From Candidatus Saccharibacteria bacterium (GTDB lineage: Bacteria > Patescibacteriota > Saccharimonadia > Saccharimonadales > Saccharimonadaceae), in NCBI GenBank assembly GCA_016699895.1, contig CP064991.1, forward strand, positions 186,001-250,000: 64,000 nt of DNA, given 5' to 3'. Positions within the stretch are counted from its first letter, which is position 1. Every line of letters starts with the position of its first letter. Position numbers and translations under genes: made by a program. Positions 36,339 to 44,553 of this stretch are shown here, one piece after another. The notes under the pieces were generated by a model. The model worked only from the letters and a program-made list of their open reading frames with translations, was not told the DNA's origin and ran no database searches.

Positions 36339-37556
36339 CTAGTGGTACTGGCGCAAGGCGACGATTGGATCTTGATTAGCCGCCCGCACGGCTGGCCACA
36401 GGCCAAATAGCAAGCCCACCGCCATCGGTACGCCGAGCCCGATAGCGAAAATCCACCACGAAAACACCATAGGCAGCGAAAATTGCAGGTTAATGAGATA
36501 GCTAGCCCCATAGGCAAGCGACAAACCGACGATACCGCCAGCGAATGTCATGATCAGCGCCTCGAGTAGGAACTGCTCTAGAATCTGTCGTTTGGTAGCG
36601 CCGACCGCTTTTCGGATACCGATCTCACGAGTACGCTCCGCCACACTGACTAGCATGATGTTCATAATGCCGATCCCACCAACGAGGAGGGAGATGCTCG
36701 CGAAAATTAATGCCACTGTCGTGATCGTCTCGAGCCAGCCCGCCATTGAATCAGCCACCTCGCTCGATCGGCGCACTGCGAACTCGCTATCGTCACTATG
36801 AGTGACCTTTAGTGCCGCCGTGATTGATCGCTCCATACTTTCAGCTTTACCTGATTTAGCCTTGACGACGATCTGACCGATCTGTTTAGTACCGCCGGTA
36901 AACTCTATGCCGTTATCCATCGAGATAAAGGCAGCCTTGTCAACATCGACACCGGCGAGGGAGATCGGCTGGCTCGTGCTGTCTAGCACACCGATAACCG
37001 TAAAGGTTTCACCCTTGATCGTCACATGTTGACCCATGGCTTGGTTGGTATCGAGCAGACCAGAGGCCAGTTTACTGCCAAGCACCACCCAATCCCGCTC
37101 GGCCTCCTTGTTAGAGAACCAATTCCCAGATTGTAGTTTTAATTCTAAAATTCCAGGCAGACTCTCGTTGGTAGCTACTGTCGTGATCGTATCATATTTT
37201 TCCTGACCACTACCAACCGATCCAGCCAGAAACATCATTGGCGCCGCGTTATTATCGCCAGCTAATTTAGTGACCTTTTCTAGATCTAGAGTGGTTAGTG
37301 TGGTGGCATTAGCTACTCTGAGCGGCGAAAAAGCTTCCATGCCGGTGGCGCTATCACTGGCCGAACGTACCACGACCAGATCTGAATGTAATTTATTAGT
37401 TTGATCGTCAATACTGCGATGCAACCCCGCACTCGTAATTAGCACGATAGACACGATAAATACACCAATCACCACGCCTAAAATGGTCAGGGTTGTCCTA
37501 GCGCGGTGGGCGCGCAGACTACGGTTAGCTAGCGTGAAACCGACAAAGAGCGTCAT
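36339..37556 (-). CDS. MacB-like ABC transporter permease
   Basis: 405 residues. N-terminal membrane helix (TLTILGVVIGVFIVSIVLIT, about 22-42), a large extracytoplasmic MacB-type periplasmic domain (about 45-275), and three C-terminal helices of the FtsX core (VALIFASISLLVGGIGIMNIML; ALIMTFAGGIVGLSLAYG; FAIGLGVPMAVGLLFGLWP). The cytoplasmic motif ERTREIGIRKAVGATKRQIL is diagnostic. Mechanotransmission transporter for peptides, lipoproteins or antibiotics; substrate unknown. Stop codon of the ATPase gene overlaps its ATG by four bases. Confidence 0.93.
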   Translation of the reverse strand: MTLFVGFTLANRSLRAHRARTTLTILGVVIGVFIVSIVLITSAGLHRSIDDQTNKLHSDLVVVRSASDSATGMEAFSPLRVANATTLTTLDLEKVTKLAGDNNAAPMMFLAGSVGSGQEKYDTITTVATNESLPGILELKLQSGNWFSNKEAERDWVVLGSKLASGLLDTNQAMGQHVTIKGETFTVIGVLDSTSQPISLAGVDVDKAAFISMDNGIEFTGGTKQIGQIVVKAKSGKAESMERSITAALKVTHSDDSEFAVRRSSEVADSMAGWLETITTVALIFASISLLVGGIGIMNIMLVSVAERTREIGIRKAVGATKRQILEQFLLEALIMTFAGGIVGLSLAYGASYLINLQFSLPMVFSWWIFAIGLGVPMAVGLLFGLWPAVRAANQDPIVALRQYH

Positions 37557-38410
37557 TTGCGCCTCCTGATCCAGGTTCGCTTGCGCGATTCTTTGCGGCG
37601 AGATTTGAATTTCGAAGCCGTTGCGTAGGCCTTGTTATCGACCAGTTCAATGTCGCGATCAATCTGCCCATCCTTCATATGAATCACCCGCCCAGCATAC
37701 GATAGTAGCTCCGGGTTATGCGTCACCATCAAGATCGTGTTGCCTTCGCGGTGAATCCTGGTCAGCTCGTCCATGATAATTTCCGAATTTTTGCTATCCA
37801 AATTGCCGGTCGGCTCATCGGCCAAGATAATCGACGGCTCGTTAGCGAGTGCGCGCGCGATCGCCACGCGCTGCATCTGACCACCACTCAGTTGATAAGG
37901 CATATAGTATTCGCGGCTGTGTAGGCCGAGGGCAGTCAGAATTTTACTAGCCTTTTCCTGATGTTTATAGTTCAAGCCCCTGGAATACGTAAGCGGCAGG
38001 GCGACGTTATCAATCTCTGTTAATTTATGAATCAAATTAAAGTTCTGAAACACAAAGCCGATTTCGCGGTTTCTGATCTTGGCCTTGCGCCCAGGGGGAA
38101 GTTTCGCGACGTTTTTGCTATTCAGCTTGTACTCACCGCCCGTTGGTTGATCGAGCAACCCTATAATATTTAGCAGTGTGGTTTTACCGCAGCCACTCGG
38201 TCCCATAATGGCGACAAATTCGCCGCGCTCGATCACCAAATCCACTCCGTCGAGAGCCACCGTCTGCGTGTCGCCATAACCAAAACGCTTTTCGATACCA
38301 CGCAGGTCGATTACTGGCGAGACGCTACTGATCATAGTCGCATAGAAAACGTTGCTATCCGCGCGGTGCGTCGGAGTATCAAAAATAGAGTTCTCGCTAG
38401 TGGTGGTCAT
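37553..38410 (-). CDS. MacB/LolD-type ABC transporter ATPase
   Basis: 285 residues from ATG 38410 (MTTTSENS); the longest frame starts nine codons earlier, inside the promoter. Walker A GPSGCGKTTLLN near 73; Q-loop FVFQNFNLI; signature YQLSGGQMQRVAIARAL near 175; Walker B ILADEPTGNLDS; H-loop MVTHNPE. It has an unusual 45-residue N-terminal extension and a very basic C-terminus (KFKSRRKESRKRTWIRRRK). Coupled to the permease. TATAAT (38425-38420) is nine bases before ATG. Confidence 0.94.
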   Translation of the reverse strand: MTTTSENSIFDTPTHRADSNVFYATMISSVSPVIDLRGIEKRFGYGDTQTVALDGVDLVIERGEFVAIMGPSGCGKTTLLNIIGLLDQPTGGEYKLNSKNVAKLPPGRKAKIRNREIGFVFQNFNLIHKLTEIDNVALPLTYSRGLNYKHQEKASKILTALGLHSREYYMPYQLSGGQMQRVAIARALANEPSIILADEPTGNLDSKNSEIIMDELTRIHREGNTILMVTHNPELLSYAGRVIHMKDGQIDRDIELVDNKAYATASKFKSRRKESRKRTWIRRRK

Positions 38411-38430
38411 ACTAACCCTATTATAAATTA

Positions 38431-38510
38431 AAATCACACTTTTACAATATCGAGTGTGTAAAGATTGTTAGAGCAAAACTGCTAATGCATATATTGTAAA
38501 AATCACACTT
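38431..38510. repeat. Repeats in the divergent region before the ABC exporter and riboswitch
   Basis: AAATCACACTT occurs twice in the same direction (38431-38441 and 38500-38510), once near each of two divergent promoters. TTTTACAATAT (38440-38450) is the exact inverse of ATATTGTAAAA (38491-38501). Could be operators for a shared regulator; no regulator gene is nearby. Confidence 0.5.
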
Positions 38511-38538
38511 GCAGACGCTAGATGTGGTGTGCTAGAAT
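38509..38538 (+). promoter_or_regulatory. Promoter of the riboswitch transcript
   Basis: TTGCAG (38509-38514), 18 bases, and extended -10 TGC-TAGAAT (38533-38538). Transcription from about 38545 gives a 134-base leader. Confidence 0.65.
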
Positions 38539-38544
38539 GATTGC

Positions 38545-38660
38545 TAGGTAAAGAGATTTTGACGGAATCGTGTGAAATCCACGAGCTGTGCCGCAACGGT
38601 GTACCGTAAATTCGGAAAGTCCGGTCAGTCGAAATCGCCAGTAAACAGCTGGTTAATAAT
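38545..38660 (+). promoter_or_regulatory. Cobalamin-type riboswitch
   Basis: The leader holds the cobalamin aptamer core: CGGAA, then stem TCGTG/CACGA with loop TGAAATC, GAGCTGTG, CCGCAACGGTGTACCGT and GGAAAGTCCGGTCAG (38572-38627). The usual GGGAA/TCCCGC pairing is replaced by CGG/CCG, a compensatory change that keeps the stem. A small CCAG/CTGG hairpin (38638-38652) and the AGGAG ribosome site (38668-38672) follow, so translation control is likely. Confidence 0.85.
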
Positions 38661-38678
38661 CCCGAGCAGGAGAAAAAA

Positions 38679-39986
38679 TTGAACGGTGTTTTAGAACAAA
38701 AGACAGTGGGGGAGTTTACTGCCGCTGAGTACGAGGAGATGACCGACGTCGCGGAACGTTTGCGCGCGCCAATGGATCATCCGATTCAATTTCAAAATAT
38801 TGACGGCAAACTATACACCGACTCCTCGGTTGATGGCAAAGATTTGCTAACTATCTCGCGTGAGGCTGAATTCGCCGCTCTCGAGATAGCTCGGCGAAAT
38901 CCGCAGTGGACAGTTGAGGCTTATCGCCGCCATATCGAGTCAGAGGAAATCGTCGCCGCTAGCGCTTTGCCTGACGGCGCGCAAATGATCGTCTATTCAC
39001 CAACGCCCGATGTGGTGCTATCCGGCGCTGTTACTATCGGCGGCTACAACACCGAAAAGGCGACTATCATGGTGCGCGCCTGGGAAAATCGAGATGGTTA
39101 TATTGACTGTCGATACATCTCACTCGACGGCGGCAACAAAGCCGCCCTCCGCGCCTCAGCCCGGGCTATTGGCCGAGCGATCCCTGACGATTACGACTCT
39201 GAACAAATTCTGGCGACCTTTCACACCTTTCTAAACGGTGAACAAAATCTAGTCGATGACCTAATCGATGGCTATGACGAGGAAATGTTTTATCAAACCG
39301 GCGTCGATCACAGCTACGGCAGGGCAGGACTGAATCATAAAAAGGCTCTCGACATCGCTCTCGATAATCCTGACCGACTTTATGACCACATGGAGGAAAT
39401 CTCGCGCCTAAAGTGGTCCTACGATGGCGAAGAATTACGTAAAAAACTCGAGGAAGCTCGTTATAATTACGCAGCCGCTCTCGACAAATCCAGCCGTGGC
39501 GAGACTGTGTCTAGCAACTCAATAGCTGGTGGTGAAGCGCGTGCCAGTGGCACAGATTTCTCGGGTTATTGCGCCACTACGCCGGGCGAAAATGGCAATC
39601 AGTCTATCGAGCAAGCCTACAATTCCATGTTTAACAAAAGAGTCACTGGCAAATGCCCGTGCTGTGGTGAAACCACCAGTTACGATCCCTGCAATCCAAA
39701 ATGTGGTGTTTGTTATAGCACCCCCGGTAATGACCGTTCGGCAGAATATCTCGCCAGGAAAAAAGCCAACCTAGAAAAAATGTCCGCCGCCGAATATAAA
39801 AAAGAGCGCGAAAAAACTAGTTCCGACGATAAAAAATCCGGCACCAACAAAAAAATGATGAACCTGGTAAAGAAGTTTGTGTGGGGCGATGGTGCTTTTT
39901 CACCTGTTGAGAAAGCTATCGGTTATCACGGCGAGATCATCGCCGAGGGCGAGTCGGCTCGAGATCTCTACAGCCTAGCCAGCTAG
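38679..39986 (+). CDS. Unknown protein with Cys-rich zinc-ribbon-like region, riboswitch-controlled
   Basis: 435 residues, TTG start six bases after AGGAG. N-terminal 270 residues look globular, with repeated short helices and strands (REAEFAALEIARRNPQWTVEAYRRHI; ATIMVRAWENRDGYIDCRYIS). Residues about 225-270 are helical. A Cys cluster follows at about 325-350: CPCCGE, DPCNPKCGVC, fitting a zinc ribbon. The C-terminus is Lys-rich. No membrane segment and no known cobalamin enzyme motif (no DxHxxG). It is the only gene after the riboswitch. Function unknown; control by a cobalamin is its best clue. Confidence 0.75.
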   Translation: MNGVLEQKTVGEFTAAEYEEMTDVAERLRAPMDHPIQFQNIDGKLYTDSSVDGKDLLTISREAEFAALEIARRNPQWTVEAYRRHIESEEIVAASALPDGAQMIVYSPTPDVVLSGAVTIGGYNTEKATIMVRAWENRDGYIDCRYISLDGGNKAALRASARAIGRAIPDDYDSEQILATFHTFLNGEQNLVDDLIDGYDEEMFYQTGVDHSYGRAGLNHKKALDIALDNPDRLYDHMEEISRLKWSYDGEELRKKLEEARYNYAAALDKSSRGETVSSNSIAGGEARASGTDFSGYCATTPGENGNQSIEQAYNSMFNKRVTGKCPCCGETTSYDPCNPKCGVCYSTPGNDRSAEYLARKKANLEKMSAAEYKKEREKTSSDDKKSGTNKKMMNLVKKFVWGDGAFSPVEKAIGYHGEIIAEGESARDLYSLAS

Positions 39987-40027
39987 GTAGCAACCGATTC
40001 CATTTTTTGCTACACTGTTTGATATAC

Positions 40028-40142
40028 GGAGAGGTGTCCGAGTGTGGTTGGTGTAGCCGAACGAAATCACCTGGCAGCTTGCTGACAAGGTGATGAGGAG
40101 GCGGAAGAGCGGAGCCTTGGCGGAGCGATAGGAGCACGCTTG
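40028..40142 (+). pseudogene. Disrupted tRNA-Ser(GGA)-like sequence
   Basis: GGAGAGGTGTCCGAGTG (40028-40044) and GGAGCACGCTTG (40131-40142) are identical to parts of the intact tRNA-Ser at 40162-40178 and 40185-40196, but are separated by 86 bases instead of 6, and no 3' half follows. The 86-base segment has an ATCACCT/AGGTGAT stem. A broken duplicate of the neighbouring tRNA. Confidence 0.6.
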
Positions 40143-40161
40143 AACTCCCGTAGTAAATTAA

Positions 40162-40253
40162 GGAGAGGTGTCCGAGTGGTTGAAGGAGCACGCTTGGAAA
40201 GCGTGTATGCGGCTTACGCCGTATCTGGGGTTCAAATCCCCATCTCTCCGCCA
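40162..40253 (+). tRNA. tRNA-Ser (anticodon GGA)
   Basis: Acceptor GGAGAGG (last pair G-A allowed for) with ATCTCTCC, G73, encoded CCA. Anticodon loop TTGGAAA on CACGC/GCGTG, long variable arm TATGCGGCTTACGCCGTAT, T-loop GTTCAAATC. Confidence 0.95.
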
Positions 40254-40286
40254 GAATATTATTTTGATATTTTCAATAAATTCTCT

Positions 40287-40361
40287 TGGTCGGGGTGACT
40301 GGGATTGAACCAGCGACCTCACGGCCCCCAGCCGTGCGCGCTACCACTGCGCTACACCCCG
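40287..40361 (-). tRNA. tRNA-Pro (anticodon GGG)
   Basis: On the minus strand, acceptor CGGGGTG with CACCCCG, A73 and encoded CCA. Anticodon loop CTGGGGG on CACGG/CCGTG. Standard short variable loop. Ends one base before the tsaE stop on the same strand. Confidence 0.94.
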
Positions 40362-40362
40362 A

Positions 40363-40818
40363 TTATTCCATTGTATCATTTAGATAACCGGCCGATTCCG
40401 GCAACTGTATTTCAACCGTACGACCCTCATCTGGTAGATAGTTTATAGTGATCACGATTCGACTACTAGGTAGGACGTCTTTGATGCTTTCACCCCACTC
40501 GACAACCGTAATAGTGCCGGGTTCAGACAAGCTTTCCGCGACCTCCATATTCATGATTCCGGCATCATTTAATCGATAAAAGTCATAGTGGCTCAATATT
40601 AGCTCATCGCGGCCTTTGTAGCGTCGATTGATCGTAAAGCTCGGACTCTGCACATCGTCATCAATCGCGAGTCCCGCCGCTAAACCCTTCACAAACGTAG
40701 TTTTACCAGCCCCAACGTCGCCGATTAACTCGAAAACTTCGCCACCGTGCAGGGCAGCGCCTATTTTCACACCTAACGCGCGCATCGATTCGTCGTTTGG
40801 GATTATCACAGATTCCAT
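40363..40818 (-). CDS. tsaE: tRNA threonylcarbamoyladenosine biosynthesis ATPase TsaE
   Basis: 151 residues. Small P-loop ATPase that resets the TsaBD complex during t6A37 formation. Walker A LIGDVGAGKTTFVKGLA near residue 33; VQSPSFTINRRYKG (switch region); LSHYDFYRLND with the catalytic-type Asp; VVEWGESI. Length normal. Works with TsaD encoded at 22741. Divergent from the PRC-barrel gene. Confidence 0.96.
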   Translation of the reverse strand: MESVIIPNDESMRALGVKIGAALHGGEVFELIGDVGAGKTTFVKGLAAGLAIDDDVQSPSFTINRRYKGRDELILSHYDFYRLNDAGIMNMEVAESLSEPGTITVVEWGESIKDVLPSSRIVITINYLPDEGRTVEIQLPESAGYLNDTME

Positions 40819-40847
40819 TTTATCACAAGAGATGGTACAATATGCTT

Positions 40848-41441
40848 ATGCTGATAACGATAGAGCGGATGCTGAATCAACCCGTCATGAGCCTGCAAAC
40901 CGGTCAACCGCTCGCTAAAATTGACTCGCCGATTATCAATCCGAATAACCTAAAGATTGTAGCTTTTTACGTGAGTGGTCCAATGGTGGATTTTAACCCG
41001 GCCGTGCTTTTCGCCGAAGATATCCGCGAATTTGGCGATATGGGCGCGATTGTTGATAGCTCTGATAATATTATGTCGCCCGAAGGTATGGTGCGATTAA
41101 ATGAGGTGATCAATTATCATTTTCAACTACCGGGCATATTAGTAGTCGACGAGAACAAACGAAAACTAGGCAAAGTCGAAAGTTACGTCATAGACCCAGA
41201 CAACCTCCAGATTCAGCAGCTCTACCTAAAACCATCTCTCGCAAAGAGTTTGAGCGTCGCCCATTTGACCGTGGCTCGCAATCAAATAGTTGAGGTCGAT
41301 AACAACAAAATCGTCGTCAAAACACCAACCACCAAAGAGGGGGTTGCCGCCCAAGTTGCCCACATTACCGAAAATACCATTCCATTTGAAAACCCTTTTA
41401 GAAAGCCGAAACCAGCACCCGAGAATATTGACCAGGATTAG
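40848..41441 (+). CDS. PRC-barrel domain protein
   Basis: 197 residues from ATG 40848 (MLITIERMLNQPVM), because the extended -10 TGG-TACAAT (40833-40841) ends six bases before it; earlier ATGs lie inside the promoter. Two PRC-barrel-like beta modules are seen (about 8-80, QPVMSLQTGQPLAKIDSPIINPNNLKIVAFYV; about 95-165, RKLGKVESYVIDPDNLQIQQLYL). PRC barrels are RNA- or protein-binding adaptors (RimM type). Tail is Lys/Pro-rich. Role unknown. Confidence 0.85.
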   Translation: MLITIERMLNQPVMSLQTGQPLAKIDSPIINPNNLKIVAFYVSGPMVDFNPAVLFAEDIREFGDMGAIVDSSDNIMSPEGMVRLNEVINYHFQLPGILVVDENKRKLGKVESYVIDPDNLQIQQLYLKPSLAKSLSVAHLTVARNQIVEVDNNKIVVKTPTTKEGVAAQVAHITENTIPFENPFRKPKPAPENIDQD

Positions 41442-42040
41442 TTCTCGTCGTCCACGAGGGCTGATTTGATATCGTCATACTTGAAACCTTGACGAGCTAG
41501 ATAGGCGACCAGTTTACGCTCATCATCGTATTTATTGATTTTTTTCGCAATCATTTTTCGTAGCGCCGCCATTTCGTCGTAATCGTCCGATTCGGCTAGT
41601 ATGTTAGTGATAATATCAGGTTTGACGCCTTTTTTCTGCAGCTCGACTTTCATACGTTTGGCCGAAAAGTTACGGGTATTAGCGCGCGACCGCACAAAAC
41701 TCTCAGCGAATCTTTCGTCATTTAGATAGCCACGTTCGCACAGCCGATCAATCACTCGCTCGGTGTTATCCTCGGTCCACTGTTTACGCCGGGCGTAATC
41801 GCGAATTTCGCGTTCACTCCGCAAACGGCGACTAATGAGGTCAACAGCCCTGATATAATTCTTGCCAAAATCAGACTCGTTTTTCAGCTCTAATAACTGC
41901 AACTCGTCGATGGCATCACCTTTTTTTAATCCCAATGTAACCAGTTGTGTTTCATCTAAGCTAAACGAAAACTCGTTATCAACAAACACATTGTAGCGAC
42001 CCTCGGTTTTGACAGCGGGGGAGATCTTGGTAATATTCAT
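41438..42040 (-). CDS. recX: RecA regulator RecX
   Basis: 200 residues. Three-helix repeats that bind the RecA filament groove and limit its growth. Typical pieces: RSEREIRDYARRKQW, IDRLCERGYLNDERFAESFVRSRA (about 100-125), KRMKVELQKKGVKPDIITNIL, and LVAYLARQGFKYDDIKSAL at the end. N-terminal strands (YNVFVDNEFSFSLDE) match. Third gene of recA-unknown-recX, overlapping the PRC-barrel gene tail by four bases. Confidence 0.93.
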   Translation of the reverse strand: MNITKISPAVKTEGRYNVFVDNEFSFSLDETQLVTLGLKKGDAIDELQLLELKNESDFGKNYIRAVDLISRRLRSEREIRDYARRKQWTEDNTERVIDRLCERGYLNDERFAESFVRSRANTRNFSAKRMKVELQKKGVKPDIITNILAESDDYDEMAALRKMIAKKINKYDDERKLVAYLARQGFKYDDIKSALVDDEN

Positions 42041-42057
42041 TATTGTCCCATCATATA

Positions 42058-42462
42058 TTAAAAAGGTGGCTCAAAGATAACCTCGTGAATATCCGACAGA
42101 CTAGCTCGCGGATTAGATTTCATAAAATCAGCAATACGAACAGTAGCAATACGTTCAACACGATCACCTTGAGCTTCGCCTAGTTTCATTAGCCAATTTT
42201 GAATCACATTATAGCGATGACCCGATACCTCATCGAGAGCATTTAAAGCGTCTTCTAATTCCATTAGTTCTGCTTCGGAAAAGTCGGGCTCCTCCTCAGG
42301 GAACAGTCTGATAATCTTTGCGTTAGTTGTGCGTGTTTGATCGGAATCGCGGTGATAACGCACAGCGTTTTTGCCGACATTTTTTCGTCGCTGACGCGCA
42401 GCGCTAAAGTCTCTAATATTACCTATGTCTCCATCCGGCGTCATATCACCAGACCTTGCCAT
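42058..42462 (-). CDS. Unknown protein between recA and recX
   Basis: 134 residues, three bases after the recA stop and 17 before recX, so within one operon. N-terminus is basic (FSAARQRRKNVGKNAVRYH), then helical and acidic (EEEPDFSEAELMELEDALNALDEV) with a conserved-looking core (HRYNVIQNWLMKLGEAQGDRVERIATVRIADFMKSNP). No motif recognised. Position suggests a RecA-linked function (inference only). Confidence 0.7.
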   Translation of the reverse strand: MARSGDMTPDGDIGNIRDFSAARQRRKNVGKNAVRYHRDSDQTRTTNAKIIRLFPEEEPDFSEAELMELEDALNALDEVSGHRYNVIQNWLMKLGEAQGDRVERIATVRIADFMKSNPRASLSDIHEVIFEPPF

Positions 42463-42465
42463 AGA

Positions 42466-43500
42466 TTATTCCTCGTTAGTTTTTAGCTTGTCGCGAACTT
42501 TTTTATCAATTTCGGACAAAACTTTTGGATTATCTTTCAAATATTGTTTGGCAGCTTCGCGGCCTTGACCGATGGTTTCGTCGTTATATTTATAGAACGC
42601 GCCAGCTTTCGCGACGATATCGTTGGCCGCCGCCAAATCTAGCACGTCGCCAGTCGTCGAAATACCTTCGTTATACATAATATCGAACTCAGCCTGACGG
42701 AAGGGTGGGGCAATCTTGTTTTTGACCACCTTGACCCGCACGCGGTTACCGATAATATCCTCGCCGGCCTTTAATTGGCCAATACGACGAATATCCACAC
42801 GTTGGCTCGCATAGAATTTCAAAGCATTACCACCAGTGGTGGTTTCTGGGTTACCAAACATCACCCCAATCTTCATGCGAATCTGGTTGATAAACACTAC
42901 GGTAGCTTTTGATTTATTGATAATACCAGTTAGTTTGCGGAGGGCCTGACTCATCAGGCGGGCCTGGAGACCCGGCAGAGAGTCGCCCATATCACCATCA
43001 ATCTCAGCCTGAGGCACCAACGCCGCCACCGAGTCGAGCACGATCAAATCGACCGCGTTCGACCGCACCAAGGTTTCGACGATTTCGAGCGCTTGTTCGC
43101 CGTTGTCTGGCTGCGAAACGAGCAGATTAGTGGTATCAACCCCGAGACGTTTAGCATAGGCTGGGTCGAGCGCGTGCTCGGCATCAATAAAGGCTGCGGT
43201 GCCACCTTGTTTTTGCACTTCGGCAATCGCATGAAGGGTTAGGGTAGTTTTACCGCTAGACTCTGGGCCATAAACTTCGACGATGCGACCTTTTGGATAG
43301 CCACCGCCGAGAGCCAAATCTAGACTGAGTGTACCCGAAGGGATAGTTTCAACCTCAATTTTGTAGGCATCGCCCAGTTTCATAATCGATCCATCACCGA
43401 ATTGTTTGGTGATTTGATCAACCGCCAAACCCAGCGCCGCCGCCTTGCCGGCGTCGTCAGTCGACTTCGCAGTCATCGTTTTATTGTCTTTCTTGGCCAT
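42466..43500 (-). CDS. recA: Recombinase RecA
   Basis: 344 residues. ATP-dependent strand exchange and SOS-type coprotease. Walker [14 protein letters not shown] near 72; [18 protein letters not shown] (Walker B and L1 approach); L1/L2 loops with [16 protein letters not shown] and [30 protein letters not shown]-terminal acidic tail. Length normal. Own promoter at 43526-43554 and strong GGAGG ribosome site. I see no LexA or SOS box. Confidence 0.98.
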   Translation of the reverse strand: MAKKDNKTMTAKSTDDAGKAAALGLAVDQITKQFGDGSIMKLGDAYKIEVETIPSGTLSLDLALGGGYPKGRIVEVYGPESSGKTTLTLHAIAEVQKQGGTAAFIDAEHALDPAYAKRLGVDTTNLLVSQPDNGEQALEIVETLVRSNAVDLIVLDSVAALVPQAEIDGDMGDSLPGLQARLMSQALRKLTGIINKSKATVVFINQIRMKIGVMFGNPETTTGGNALKFYASQRVDIRRIGQLKAGEDIIGNRVRVKVVKNKIAPPFRQAEFDIMYNEGISTTGDVLDLAAANDIVAKAGAFYKYNDETIGQGREAAKQYLKDNPKVLSEIDKKVRDKLKTNEE

Positions 43501-43525
43501 AATCCCTCCTTGCAGTTATATGCTA

Positions 43526-43554
43526 ATTATAGCATTTTAGAGGTTCTTTTCCAA
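43526..43554 (-). promoter_or_regulatory. Promoter of recA
   Basis: On the minus strand, TTGGAA (43554-43549), 17 bases including TGC, then TATAAT (43531-43526). The -35 box lies inside the last codons of ruvB. Confidence 0.75.
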
Positions 43555-44541
43555 GTGACGCACAGCTTTTGGCGTCACCCGACGACCGCGCGGCGTGCGC
43601 TCGATAAACCCAATTTGTAATAAATATGGCTCGTAAAAATCTTCGATGGTCGTCGCCTCGTCACCAGTGAGCGCCGCAATAGTCGTTAGTCCGACCGGAT
43701 TATCTCCGTAGTTATCGTTGATTGCGACGAGCATCTGCCTATCGGCCGGATCGAGGCCTAGTTCGTCAATTTCTAGCATCTGTAGAGCCGATTTCGTGAG
43801 CGGTTCATCGATGATGCCGTCGCCATTGACGTCGGCGTAATCACGCACGCGCTTTAATAGACGATTAGCGATACGTGGCGTTTGACGGCTACGTTCTGAT
43901 AAAGTTTTTGCGGCGTTCGGGGCAATTTTCGTATCTAAAATCTGTGCACTGCGTGTGATAATCTTTTCAATATCGCGCGGTTCGTAAAATTCTAGTCGAT
44001 ACATATGGCCGAAACGATCACGGAGTGGGGCTGCTAGCGATCCAGTTCTCGTCGTTGCGCCAATGACGGTAAATTTAGGTAGATCGAGCCGCACCGAACG
44101 AGCTGCTGGACCTTTACCAATCACGATATCGAGCTTGAAATCCTCCATCGCTGAATATAAAATCTCTTCGACCGTCCGACTGAGGCGATGGATCTCGTCA
44201 ATAAATAGAATGTCGCCATCCTGGAGGTTAGTCAGAATCGAAGCTAAATCACCGGCTCGCTCGATGGCTGGACCAGCCGTTACACGCAAGCCAACGCCCA
44301 TTTCATTAGCAATCACACCCGCCATCGTCGTTTTACCGAGTCCCGGCGGACCATATAGTAGCACATGGTCAATCGGCTCGCCGCGCTTTTTAGCGGCCTC
44401 AATCGCTAGTTTTAGATTCCTCTTTAAACGCTCTTGACCAACATACTCCGAAAAACTCTGGGGTCGCAGTGTCACCTCAGCTTGCGATTCTTCGCTGTTA
44501 GCCTGCGGTAGGGTAGGTTCAACTAAACGTTCAATTGCCAT
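43537..44541 (-). CDS. ruvB: Holliday junction helicase subunit RuvB
   Basis: 334 residues. Hexameric AAA+ motor that drives branch migration with Ruv[20 protein letters not shown] start; Walker [17 protein letters not shown] near 63; Walker [17 protein letters not shown]; sensor 1 [13 protein letters not shown]; arginine finger [13 protein letters not shown]-terminal winged helix [27 protein letters not shown] (44553-44548) directly precedes ATG by six bases, so ruvB is leaderless with its promoter at the end of dnaN. Confidence 0.98.
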   Translation of the reverse strand: MAIERLVEPTLPQANSEESQAEVTLRPQSFSEYVGQERLKRNLKLAIEAAKKRGEPIDHVLLYGPPGLGKTTMAGVIANEMGVGLRVTAGPAIERAGDLASILTNLQDGDILFIDEIHRLSRTVEEILYSAMEDFKLDIVIGKGPAARSVRLDLPKFTVIGATTRTGSLAAPLRDRFGHMYRLEFYEPRDIEKIITRSAQILDTKIAPNAAKTLSERSRQTPRIANRLLKRVRDYADVNGDGIIDEPLTKSALQMLEIDELGLDPADRQMLVAINDNYGDNPVGLTTIAALTGDEATTIEDFYEPYLLQIGFIERTPRGRRVTPKAVRHLEKNL

Positions 44542-44553
44542 AACTATATTGTA

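Noticed and set aside
40028-40142. Functional tRNA with an intron
   Set aside because: The acceptor 3' strand, T-arm and anticodon stem partner are absent, so no complete tRNA can be formed.
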